A DNA stretch of 64,000 bases, from contig JBANSL010000017.1 in the NCBI GenBank assembly GCA_037127255.1, positions 66,385,857-66,449,856 of the forward strand, written 5' to 3'. A model generated the notes under the pieces. The model was not told the DNA's origin. It searched no databases and worked only from the letters and a program-made list of their open reading frames with translations. Made by a program: the position numbers and the translations under genes. The DNA comes from Persicaria tinctoria (Eukaryota > Streptophyta > Magnoliopsida > Caryophyllales > Polygonaceae). Shown here in pieces: positions 22,526-34,551 of this stretch (the first letter of the stretch is position 1; each line of letters opens with the position of its first letter).

Positions 22526-25270
22526 TCTATCTATCTATATACATATACTAAAAATGATGCATTGCTGCCTACGTGGCGGCACGTGAGTGCATCTGCATAC
22601 GTGGCGGCGCGTGAGTGCATCTCGCACAGCTTTCTCCCGTCAAAAAGAAAATCTAATAAAAATAAATAGATAGTTCTAATCTATATAATTAAAAATGATT
22701 AAATAATTATTTTATTTTACCATTAACTCATATAATTGGATAGAATCTTATAAAAGAGTAAATATTATATAAGGAAAAAACAATATCAATATAACACAAT
22801 CTATCTGTGCATAAATATTTTAGTAAACTAACTAGTATTCGGTACCCGCCCGTTGTGCGGTTTCTTCATAAATTTTATTATATAAAATATCTTTGAATTA
22901 ATATAAATTACTATTTCATATAAAGTAAATATATAGTTTTCAGTTGTGTTATGTTTTTGAGAATGTAAACATTTTTGAATCTACACTAATCAATCATATG
23001 TGTTCTCTTATTAAAATATTTTTGTGATATTACATAATTTAATTTATTAATTGATATAGATAAGAAAAATAATAAGTTTGTAATTATTAAAAAAAAATAA
23101 TAAAAAAGTTAATATTTTATATAGTTTTTAACTCCTAAAAAGCGTGCATGAATAGTAAAAGGCAATGTATTTTTGGATGGAGGTAGTAGCATATTAATAT
23201 AATATGACACGTATGTGATATTAACGCCATTTTAATCCAGAATATGAAACGTATGTGAATCGCATCAGAGCCCATTTCATGCCTCTGCTTTAGTGTATTA
23301 AATATAGATATAGATATTGATAAAGATATAAATTTAATTGTATACAAATGTAAAAAACTGATTTAATTTTGTGTCCTGGTGAAACTTTGAGAGAACCAAC
23401 CAAATCATACCAACGATATAAATCCATAGTTTTGGATATTTTTATATAAAATAATACAGTAAATAACAAAATTGATAATAAATTATATATTATATATAAA
23501 TATATTATATAGTAAATATCAATTTAAATAATAAAAGATGTGTATTGTATTGTACATTTTGACGATGGATGAAGTTTCACGATCAATGCTTTATCTTTTT
23601 GCAAAGCGAGCACAATTCGTTATCATCTAATAATTTGGATTCAAAATCTTAGCATTACAAATTCTGTAATATCTTAGCATTACAAATTTTTATCTTTGTC
23701 AAATTATGTAAAAATTTTGCTATTTGGATATAGATCGAATGAATAGTGGTGTTATTTTTTTTATATTGGATATATTGTTTTATATAAAATGATAAGTTTT
23801 GTACCTAATTAAGATATAAGGTGTAATATTTAAAAAAAAAGGGGCCTATTATTTGAGATAACAAAATTATATATATTTGAGATAACAAAATTATATAAGT
23901 GGAGTACATATATATGATATATTTATGTAATTAAAATATAGGTTATATTGAATATATAGATTATGTAAAAAAAAATAAGTTTTTAGCTAAATATATTCGT
24001 TTATTAATTGATGTGGGCCAGAAATATAATAGCACTTTAATCCAGAAAATGCCACATCAGCAAAAATAATCCCGTTTAATTCAGAAAATTCCGTGGCCGC
24101 GAGGTCGCGTCATTGGCCTCTTTTTGAGAATGTAAACATTTTTGAATCTACATTAATCATATTTGTTTGGCTTGAAATGGGCTCTGGTACGATTAGTATA
24201 CGTGACATTTTCTGGATTAAAATGGTGTTATTTTTTATACGTGTCATATTCTGAATTAAAATAGTATTATCTTTTTTAGTCACACCAATTAATAAGCCAA
24301 TATAGTTAGGTAAAAACTTATCTTTTTAGATCAAACAATCTATCCAACGTAACCTTATATCTTAATTAGTTTTTTTTAAAATAAATATTCAACCTTATAT
24401 CTTAATTTGATAAAAAAAACTTATCATTTTAGATAAATTTTAATTAGATATCAAAGTAGAGTTTTTAACATGCCTAATCCATAGTAAATTTTCAAACAAT
24501 TCATCTGCTTATTCAATCAACTTTCCCTTGATCGATTTAGATATAATATTTTGCTTATCAACTCCTTCCACCTTCGTTGATGAATTTAATTTCAACTTTG
24601 ATATAATATTTTTCTAATAAATTTATATTGTAAGGTATCAATCGGTAGCATCATCTTAATCATATAATTAAATCGTAAACCCAAGTTATTTTTTAAAAAT
24701 TTTGATATTATTTCTCAATTTGATGTATTTACTTTATATAGAGTAGTAATTTATATTAATTCAAAATTATTTTATATAATAAAATTTATTAAAAAATCGC
24801 ACAGCGGGCTAGTAATAAATTTATTTTATTTTTATATTTACTTTATATGGAGTAGTAATTTATATAAATTCAAAGTTGTTTCATATAATAAAATTTATTA
24901 AAAAAATTGCACAACACTAAAACAAAGGCCTGGCCTTAAAACGGTCTCTGATGCGATCCGCATACGTAACATTTGCTAGATTAAATGTTGTTTTTTTTTT
25001 GCATAATTGTCATATTCATTTAGATTGAGCAACATTATATGATTAAGAAGTAATTTTTTTTTTAATTAGAGTAATCAAATTAAACTTAAGATTTTTTTTT
25101 AAAAAAAATTGGTGCGCAGATTTTTTAAAATATAATTTTAAAAAATCGAGCAAAGGTATAATGTAGTTTTATTATATAAAAAACGTACTAAAATAAGTGG
25201 TAGTATAATTTGTGGCAAATAATATCCTTATATATAATATGACCCATCAAAATAAAAAGAAAAATATGCA

Positions 25271-25327
<57 letters not shown>

Positions 25328-26041
25328 GAATAAATTGTCAAAACTATTATAACTTCTACCCATCCACTTTTCGGAGTATCAATATAACTAAATAGGTATG
25401 GTACATATATATTTTATACTATAGGATTATACATAGATTTCTTTTCTAAAATTTTATTTGAAAAAAAAACTAAAACTAATTAAGATATAAGGTTATATTG
25501 GATATATTATTTGATCTAGAAAGATCAGTTTTTCATCCAACTATATTGGTTTATTAATTGATGTGGCCCACAAATATAATACCACTTTAATCCAGAGAAT
25601 GTCACGCAGGCAAAAATAATCCCATTTAATCCAGAAAATTCCGTGGCCGCGAGGTTGCTCCAGCGGTCTCTGTTTTAGTATTTTATATAGATGTACTAAA
25701 TATATACTACATACAGTATTTAATAAAAAAGAATATTAAAATATTTTTAAAAATCAACTATCTATTTAAATACATGAGATTTAATTAACGATATTGGGAA
25801 AAAAAAACCTTTTACCTTATAAATATGAATTTTATTTATATTTTGAGAGAATACAAATATAAGATAATTAGATCATATATCATTTGTTGAACTAGTTTTA
25901 TTTATATCTATATTATTTTTTGGTGGAAAACATAATTTATATTTAGATTTATATTTATATTTTTATTTATTGGAATTTATCTACATTATTTGTAATATTG
26001 CATTAACGTATTGTCCGTGCACGGGACGAGACCTACACTAG
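22526..26041 (+). mobile_element. outer Helitron, split by another Helitron
   Basis: The 5' end TCTATCTATCTATATACATA begins at 22526 after an A. The 3' end is hairpin GTCC-GTGCAC-GGGAC (26013-26026) and then CTAG (26038-26041) followed by T. Without the inner element (22832-25691) it measures about 656 bp. It resembles the Helitron at 59858-60592 in order and sequence on the opposite strand, sharing TGGTGGAAA and TTTTGAGAGAATA segments. No Rep/helicase frame. Confidence 0.65.
22832..25691 (-). mobile_element. inner Helitron cluster, minus strand
   Basis: On the minus strand the 3' end is CTAG at 22835-22832 followed by T, with hairpin CCGC-ACAACGG-GCGG just before it. A matching 5' end, TCTATATAAAATACTAAAAC, starts at 25691 after an A. 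Further Helitron-like ends lie inside: a minus-strand 5' end near 23308, and several copies of CACTTTAATCCAGA and AAATGGGCTCTG segments near 23.2, 24.0-24.2 and 25.6 kb. It is probably several insertions of one family. It also holds a decayed half of a Stowaway MITE (about 23060-23185) and a (TA)n run at 25278-25325. Confidence 0.5.
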
Positions 26042-26640
26042 TTCAATTAATAAATAAGATAAAATTAGAAAGAAATGGTATTTTCGATGTGATAGTAAAA
26101 TATGATGTAGCTTTGAATTTTAGGTTGATTTTTTACATAAACGAAATGATAAAAATAAAATGGTATTTTCAATGTTAGAACTACATTTGATAAATGTGAA
26201 ATGAAAAAATAAAATAAAGCTAAAATGAATAGTTTTTTTATTATAAAGAAATGAGATATTAAAATGGAATTTTAGTTAATAACTGTTTAAAAATTAAAAT
26301 TCTTTAGATTGGGTCATCATATGTGTCCATCTCAATTGATAACTATAAATAATTTAATATAAATTTTAAATCACATATTTTAAGTTGCTATAAAACCTAT
26401 CATTTTAACTTGAGTTATTTTATAATTAAATATTTTACATTGGATTATTTTATCTTTATTCAGTAAGATTGCATTGGTTGAGTTAGTTCAATATCTGTAA
26501 TTATAAGATTGAGGGAATTGTACAAAGTAACCCCTTTATCCGGATTGTTTGCAAGGCTAATCCAATCCGAAAAAAATTGGTCAAAACCGGCTAGGGGAGC
26601 GCAAGGGGAAGCCTGCAGCAGGTCACTGAGGGGGGAGATT
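26042..26640. other. AT-rich spacer before a copia fragment
   Basis: No gene seen. An (AG)n microsatellite begins just beyond, at about 26672-26709. The left boundary of the copia LTR could not be fixed and may lie in this stretch. Confidence 0.4.
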
Positions 26641-26668
26641 GGCCTTCCTGATATCGACAGTTGGACAA

Positions 26669-26710
<42 letters not shown>

Positions 26711-28052
26711 GAGTAAAAAAGCAACTGTAAAGTTGCAGAGGAGAGAGATCATCTCATAACAAATTAGAGGGAATTAGTTACATAAAACCATCGTTTCTTG
26801 AATCTTTTTCCACATCTCGTTTTCTCTCTTCTTCACGAAGATCAGATTTTCTGGTTGATTGAATCTGACGCAGAGATCTCAGATTCACATGGTATCAGAG
26901 CTTTTCGAGGTCTGATAAGCGTAAGAAATATGAATCTTGGCTTACGAAGTTCGTCAGAGATGGAGTTCACAGGAAATCCAGGAATTCGTGGCAACAACAG
27001 CGATTTTCTAGGTCAGCTGAGCAACATTAGCTACGATACGTTGGCGTTATCCAATTCGGATCATCCAAGAGAGCTGCTCACCACGAACGTCTTCAATGGC
27101 GCGCATTTTCTCACATGGAGTCGCAACGTGAGGATGGCGCTGGGAGCGAAACTTAAATTAGGTTTTGTAGATGGCACCATGGGAGAACCGAAGGCTGGAA
27201 GCATTGATCACCAAAGGTGGCTTAGATGTGACTATATGGTGTGATGTTGGATCCTAAATTCAATGACAACGAAGCTTTCTGAAGGCTTCATGTACTGCAA
27301 TTCCGCTTGACAATTGTGGTTTAAGTGGTTGAACGGTACAGACAGATGAACGGTCCGATGTTGCTTCAGTTGCGAAAGAGTCTTGGTAATCAGAACCAAG
27401 AGAACCTTGGTCTTGCTGACTGCTTCGGGAGTCTAACAAAGATTTGGGAAGAAATTCAGAGTCTTGGGCCATTGCTGAAGTGCACTTGTGGTAAATGCAC
27501 TTGTGATCTAGCAAAGAGAATCACGGATATGAAAGACAGGAATAAATTGATGCAGTTTTTGCTTGGTCTCGATGATGGCTATGAAAGTGTGAAAAATCAT
27601 GTGTTGACAATGGATCCGTTACCTAATGTCAACAGAGCCTTCTATCTTGCAAAACAGGTCAAAGGCTCTTATAGAGTGTCTGGGAGTACGACGGTTCACA
27701 AGAATCAAGTGCTTTTGTTGTAGGAAATTTGAAACAGCAGGGAGAAAGCAAGAAAGAGTACAGAGATTACAAGAAGCTGAAAGTATAGAAGGAGAAGAAG
27801 TTGGTTCGCACTGCAACTACAAGAGACATACATTCGATGAATGTTTCAAAATCATTGGCTATCCCGAGTGGTTTAAAGAAAGAAAGAAGTCGGTGGAAAA
27901 TCCATGGCGAATATGCCTGAGATTGCTGATTCTCCGTTGGATGATGATGCATGAAACAAAGGGATGACAGTGGATGCTTCACTTCTGAATGCACTTTGTC
28001 AGGAGATGTTTAAGTTGATGAAAGGGAAGGTTGTTGCAACAGAACCTTCTCT
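26641..28052 (+). mobile_element. truncated Ty1/copia element (LTR end, PBS, decayed gag)
   Basis: An LTR end (...TTCACA, 26889) is followed at once by the primer-binding site TGGTATCAGAGC (26890-26901). Then comes a gag region (LSNSDHPRELLTTNVFNGAH at about 27050; FLTWSRNVRMALGAK) that resembles the gag of the element at 34552-40047 but has stops and frameshifts from 27241 on. A zinc-knuckle remnant (CNYKRHTFDECFKIIGYPEW) is readable near 27820. There is no pol and no 3' LTR. The element ends abruptly at about 28052, where LRR gene B sequence begins. Confidence 0.8.
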
Positions 28053-31000
28053 CAGCAAGTGTTTCAGTCTCAGAGAGGGCTTAAATACATAGCTCACTTT
28101 AATCCCACATCTAACTCTCTCAATCCTCTGCTTCAAACTGTCAACAACCCCTCTGTGTTGATGCTTCGAGGTTTCGATGATCATCTCTTTCCATTGGGAG
28201 CCTTCACTTTCGAAAACTTCAAAACCTTGACTGTTCTTGAGATCTCCGGTGGGGGCATCCTTACGCCCCCCCGTATTCCCAATCCCTTTTATCCTACTAT
28301 CTGTAAACTAACTCAGCTCCGATACCTCTATTTATCCGATCTTCTAATCAAGAGCTTACCACAAGATCTATTTACAAAGCTTGTAGAGCTCCGTTGGCTT
28401 ATTCTTTGAGGGTGTTCTTGCTTAGATTTCAATCACAATCTTGCTCACATTGAAAATCTTAAGGTGCTTGATCTTTCTTACACATCCACCACTGAGTTAC
28501 CTAGGACGAAGACAACAACCCTCACTCATATTTCTCTGAGAGATTTTGCTTTGGAATCCCGACAAGTTTCCCATGGCTTCAAACCTTACTGGAATCTCAA
28601 GTTTGTTGATCTTTCAGGAAATGAAAATTTGAACTTTTATACTTGTTATAGAGGTGATCATCTAGTAGTTCTCGATCTTTCGGCCACTCAAATTGACTAT
28701 ATTCATTTACTTTTGGAGCAGAGCTAACTAATTCGTATCCTAATACTCAGGGAATGCACCAAATTAGAAAACCTCAAGTGGGAGAATCCCCTAACTGATA
28801 TCGAGGTGCTTGATGTCTATGGGTGTGAAAATCTTATCGAGCTTTCTGAAGATGTAAGTGACCTCAAAAACATGAAGGAGCTAAATCTCACTGGTTGTAT
28901 TCATCTGCCAAATCTTAGGGAGGGGTTTTTGATCAAATGACTTTTCTTGTTAAATTTGACCTCTCCGAAACCAAATTCAACAGTCTACCCTCCTTTTCCA
29001 ATCTCATTAGTCTTCGTGAGCTGAAACTAAAGGGTTTGGAGTTGAATTCCCTTGAGGTTGAAACTTGGACTTCCCTATCAAATCTTGTCAAGCTTGACCT
29101 CCATGGCCTCATGATTACAAAATCAAAGGAGCTCCAATTAGATTTCTTACCATGTCTTTTGAACCTTGAAACTCTCAATCTATCCAAAACCTTGGTAGCG
29201 AAACTACCTGACATCTCCAATCTTATAAGCCTCAAAGAGCTCTTATTAGCAGCTTGTTGGAACTTGAAGGCCTTGCCCAATCTCCAATCCCTCACGAGCT
29301 TGGAGACACTAGATGTTTTGTTACCGGATGATCTTACTAGAAGTTGCCAATTACATGCTGAACCTGAAGATCAAAGAGTCCCACCTCTTAGTCTCCGCAA
29401 ACTAGTACTTACAAATCGTCCCAGTGTAGGAAGGTTGTTTCTTGATCTTTGTGGCAGTGATGAGATTGATTTGATCAGAGTTCCCTTGAGTAAGAAGACA
29501 GAAAATCTTCAAGAACAAAGAACAATCTCCAAGGCTGTTGAATTTCATATCATTTATGATGTCGAGCATACAGGCTTTGGCCGTTTCATCTATGAATTTG
29601 AAAGGATTGATGATTTCATTTCGAAAACCCATACGAGCTCAACTAGGCAGTTTGAAATGCTACATGCTATGAAGTACATACGTGAAAACATTGATAGACT
29701 CAAGGGTTCCCACAACAGCAATAGTAGCGATGAGCTCCTGCATCAGCTTGCGGATGGTTTAACTGGAAATGATCTCTCAGCTGAGGACTTTAAAGATGAT
29801 TCCCAAAACCTCAAACAACTCATGCGAATGTTTGTCAGCCTGAAGATCTTGTTCCCTACTACACAGATGAATGACCGGGAGGTTTCAAAAACTACACAAA
29901 AGAATAAGCAACCGTTGTTTATAAAGAGCAAACAAAATGTTGTTGAACCTGATGGGGAGATCGCTAACCTTCAGCCCACCTACCAAACTATCTGAACCCC
30001 AGAAGAATTGCTTGTTGTGCTTTTCAGCTTTTCCCTGTAATGAAGAAGAACGGGAGAAGAACAGTGGAGTCTTAAAGAAGAGCTTAGTGATCAAGAAAAG
30101 CATCTTAATCTCCTGGTGGGTTTCTGAGGGATTTCTTGAAGAAAATAATTTTCAGGATAATGGAAAACAGATGCTGGAAGACCTCATAGGTAAGGGCTTT
30201 ATTGAGCCCGTGATGAAGGAAAGTCGAAAATCAGCAAGTTTTCGAATGCATTGTCATGTTCACTCTTTTGTCACTGCACAAGCAAAGAGTGAAAGTTTCT
30301 TTGATTTCGGCAGGTTGAAGAGCAAATGGCTTGGTCCGTATGTCACTCGCTCAAAGAAGGATTGTCATTAGAAAACCCAAGACATCTTTCCAGCATGTGC
30401 CAAGCTATGGGCAAACCATAAGCATTCTTTGAGGGAGTTGAAAAGTATGAGCAATGTGTCGTCGTTGTTCAATGCCAATGGGTCTGTGATTGATATCAAA
30501 CCTGAATGGTTCTCGAAAATGGAGCAATTATCAACACTTACTCTTGGGTGTTGGGGCTGTTCTGAAAATGCCAAGAACATTGAGATTTTGGATCAGAGGT
30601 TCTTAGAGGACTTGAAGAGTATAAAGAAATTGAGGTTGATCACCCTACATGGGTTGATGAATACCATGAAGCTTCCAGAGTCAATATGTAAGCTCAAGAA
30701 CCTCATAATGTTGGATGTCAGAGAGTGTGGTTACTTGGAGGAACTTCCTACGAGCATCGGATCGCTCAGGAATCTAATCCATCTGGACTTAACTGATTGT
30801 GTCTTCCTAAATAAGATGCCCAAAGGGATCAGCTTGCTTTCAAAACTTGAGGTGCTTAGGGGGTGCAAGATCACGGAGTCTCTACAACAAAAGACAATGA
30901 AGGGGTGTATAAGTGTGATCCATCACAAAGATAACGAGGTGTGTACCCTTGGAGATTTATCCAATTTGGAGAAGCTCTACAAATTAAGCCTTGTTGTGAA

Positions 31001-31454
31001 GATAAAAGATTTCCCCGGCAAGGGAGATCTAGAGGTACTCACCGGAATGAAGTGTCTTCGCAAGCTGAAGATCTTATGGGAAATAAAAAGGAGTACTAAT
31101 TCAAACAACGCTGGTGGAAGTAGCAGTAGCACTCAACAACATTTCAACGGTTTTTTAGATAATAGCTGGTACGTTATATGGTAATTTAATGTTATAAGTT
31201 ATTATTATAATTTATGAGGTGACAAATGATCATTTTGATATATAATTTAAGTTAACAAAGATTATTCAATGGGCATCCAAACAGGGAGTTAGAGAAACTG
31301 GAGTTGTGGTGTATCCCCTACAAAACTCTACCGGAGTGGCTGTCTTCAATGAAACTTGAGAAGTTCTATATCGTGGGAGGAGACCTTGCTGAGTTAGATA
31401 GCATTAGGGAGGGTCCCAAGACTTTGCGTTTGAAGCATTTGAAGGAGATGAGAC

Positions 31455-32327
31455 TAGACCTGGGCAAACGCGGGCGCGGGCCGGGTTTGGGACGGGCTTT
31501 ACCCGAGATTTTATCCCGTTGTTGCGGGCGCGGGCCGGGCTAAGCCCGCTTAATGGGTTGGAAGTCGTGTCCAAACCCGTCCGCGAATGCGGGTGCGGGT
31601 AGCCCGCGAGTACCCGCAAACCTAATTAAATTTTCTTATTAAATCTATTCTAATTAGGTTTTTATTATATATATATATATATTATATAAATAGTTCCTGT
31701 TTTTATTTTATTTTATTTAAAAATGAATAATTACTGTTTTTTATTATATATATACCGTTACTGTTTTTGTTACATACATAGTAATATAGTATATAATTAT
31801 TGTTTTTATTTGAAAATGTACACATGAAAGGTAACTATATATTACACTACTGTTTTTATTTTATTTAAAAATGAATACTTAATATTTTTTATATTATATG
31901 TATATATGTATATATTAATTTTAATTAAAAAAGGCGGGTACCTGTTACGGGCCGCATGTTTTTATTTTATTTAAAAATGAATACTTAATATTTTTTATAT
32001 TATATGTATATATGTATATATTAATTTTAATTAAAAAAGGTGGGTACCCGTTACGGACCGCATGTTTTTATTTTATTTAAAAATGAATAGTTAATATTTT
32101 TTATATTATATGTATATATGTATATATTAATTTTAATTAAAAAAGGTGGGTACCCGTTACGAGCCTAGCGGCCCGTAACGGGTTGATTGATTTGTCCAAT
32201 CCCGCACCCGCTGCGGGCGCGGGTCGGGCCTAACAGCCCGCGTGGGCTTTTCCCCATGTCCAAGCTCGCCTGCTAATGCGGGTGGCGGGACGGGCCGGAC
32301 AGGCCTACTCGCGTTTGCCCAGGTCTA
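31455..32327. mobile_element. non-autonomous hAT element in exon 2 of LRR gene B
   Basis: Target-site duplication GATGAGAC, eight bp, at 31447-31454 and 32328-32335. Inverted termini TAGACCTGGGCAAACGCG are identical for 18 bases. The subterminal parts are very GC-rich (GCGGGCGCGGGCC runs) and the middle is AT-rich. No transposase. Confidence 0.93.
31850..32165. repeat. three tandem ~103-bp repeats inside the hAT element
   Basis: Units start near 31850, 31959 and 32061. Each contains TTTTATTTTATTTAAAAATG, a TATATGTATATATG stretch, then GGTGGGTACCCGTTACG or a close variant. Confidence 0.9.
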
Positions 32328-32505
32328 GATGAGACGTGTGATCAAGTTGGATTTGGAAATAGATTTCGAAAGACTAATATATATGGAGATTAAAGAATGT
32401 TCATTTTGCAGCAATTCAATTTGGTGTAATAATGGAGAGTGCATTTGGAAACTGAAGAAGCATTCCCGTCCTGGAGTATTCGTTCGGTGGCGTTTGGGAG
32501 CGTGA

Positions 32506-34551
32506 GATAAAGCATTTTACTCTTTCCCACAAAAACGCTTTTCATAATTGTGTTTGACAGTGATAGCATTTTCAATACGCTCGGATTTCATCTCCCTCAC
32601 AAGCTTGCAAAGCGTTTCATCTCCATCTCCCCTTATAGAAGCGTTGGATGAAATCCGAGCAGCGTTTGAGATTGGAAAAGACCAAAGCATCCCTATCTTC
32701 TCTTCAGTGTCAGCCTCCTTCGCATATCTCCATTTCCGTCTTCACTTGCTCTTTCCATTCTCGACGACAAACTTCGATGAGGTTTGCAACTTTTGAAATC
32801 GATTCGATCTCTGAATTTGCTTTTGAAAATCACTAATGGCCACTTGCTTTTGTTGGCAGGGTTCTTCACAAGTTCCTTTTCGTCTTCACCACCACGCGCT
32901 TTCACTCTCACGACCTTCAAGTAAGAAATCGGTTTCGATCTATGCAATTTAGCTTTCACCTCTTTATTGTACACTTTTCTCTATGCAATTTCGATTTACA
33001 ACAGCCCTAATTTTCGACCAAAGGGCTTGAAATTCGATTTGTAACAACCCTAATTTTTTATTGAAGGGCCAGATGAGGATGGTTCCATTTGTTATCTTGG
33101 GTTTTATTATGAAAACTTTGCAATTAAAAGGTACTTATTAGTTATTATTTCCTGTTACTTTCACTTTGTTCCCCCATTCCTTTGCTTACATTTACATGCT
33201 TGGTTGTTACAGGATTTTCTCCTGCGGGAACTAAAAAATCTGTTGAGAGTGAGACAATGACACCGGATATGTAAGGTTCTGTGATGATGAATTGTTATGT
33301 TTCTTCTGTATGATGTGTCTATTGAATGATTTTTTCAGTGGAAACAAAAAAGAATAAAGTAGGATAGAAAAGAGGAGGCAACCTTTGCTTGCTTTGGACA
33401 GATGGAATAGTGAAAGGAAATAGGTCATTCCCTCGAAATACTTGACACTTTTTTGTTTTAGGAGATGGGTTTCTTCACATCCTTTTTTTACATTTGCCAA
33501 ATGCCTTTAGCATTCTTCCTTTATTCCAGTGTTCAAACGAGGGAATCGGATTTTCCACACTTCTCACATAAAGCTTTTCTTTTATATGAACCTTCTTCAA
33601 TAGAATTTCCTTAATTATGTCAGTGTCTTCTAATTTGGAATATTTTTCCTTTTGATACCCAATTCTAATTTCTCAAATGGATAAATGCTGGATAAGAGAA
33701 TTTTTTATGTTGCTGGATAAGAGAATATTTTTCCTTTTGATACCCAATTCTAATTTCTCATTGGCAGAGGTGGACATTTGGATGATGGAAAGTGTGAAGA
33801 AAGAAATCTGACGACAGTTAAGATGTAACCATGTCATATCCTTGCAATACCTCAGGCTCTCAATTATATTTGGCCTGGTTGAGTTACTTGTCTACCAATT
33901 TCATAGTGGTAAAACATTCATCAACTCATACCATGCATGGAAATCTTTTAACTTAATTTGCATATCAAGTTACTTTTTGGTCAATCTATATACATCTGAT
34001 TAAAATTCTAGGCTGAAATTTGAACAAAATACCATATTCTAAATTTATGGCAGGCCAAAATGCAAGGGAAACGAGTTTTCAAGATTTGTGGAAGAAGTGA
34101 AAGTGCTTCTTTGTGAGTCATTTGTCACAAGGTTTTTGTTGTCTCAATGTTCTAGGTACTTCCCTTTTCATCTCTTGATATATAGCGTGACAGCCTTTTT
34201 GTTTGTTCATTTTATATTTCTAAACTTTTCATTATTTCTAAACTTTTTGTTTGTTCATTTTATACACACAAATTAACCTTTAATAGAAAGAGTGCAAAAT
34301 CATTGATAGTTGGTTGTTGAACATTGATGAATTATCTCAGGATACGTAGCATACAACTTTGTTCTTGGTGCATATTCATATTGTAACTGTGTTCCAATAA
34401 CTGTTTCACCTATCAAATTTCTTGTAATATGATGAATACACTCTTTTGTTCATTTTTTTTTTATACTTCTATTCACATTTATGTATAGAGATAGATCTTG
34501 TTACTTGTGTAGACTGATGCAGATTATATGATATGTGGTGCCATCACGATT
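32506..34551. other. unclassified inserted stretch
   Basis: LRR-unit homology stops at the end of gene B. The sequence starting near CGTTTGGGAGCGTGAGATAA has no counterpart in the other units, so it is likely an insertion or unrelated DNA. It contains TTGGCAGG- and TTTCAG-like splice motifs and a CT-rich leader-like region (32640-32940) but no recognisable protein. Confidence 0.35.

Larger units (their letters stand above)
28053..32505 (+). pseudogene. LRR gene B, pseudogene copy of the winged-helix/LRR gene
   Basis: It is closely similar to gene A from codon 170 onward (FQSQRGLKYIAHF) to the C-terminus. The first about 170 codons, including the first winged-helix block, are missing and replaced by the copia fragment. 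In-frame stops lie at 28407 (TGA), 28725 (TAA), 29993 (TGA) and 30369 (TAG). One base is lost near 28930 and two near 29990, shifting the frame. The exon/intron layout is kept: donor GTACG at about 31169, acceptor before GGAGTTAGAG, with TGG across the junction as in gene C. The second exon is split by a hAT insertion (31455-32327), after which it resumes to a TGA at about 32505. It cannot make a full protein. Confidence 0.88.
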
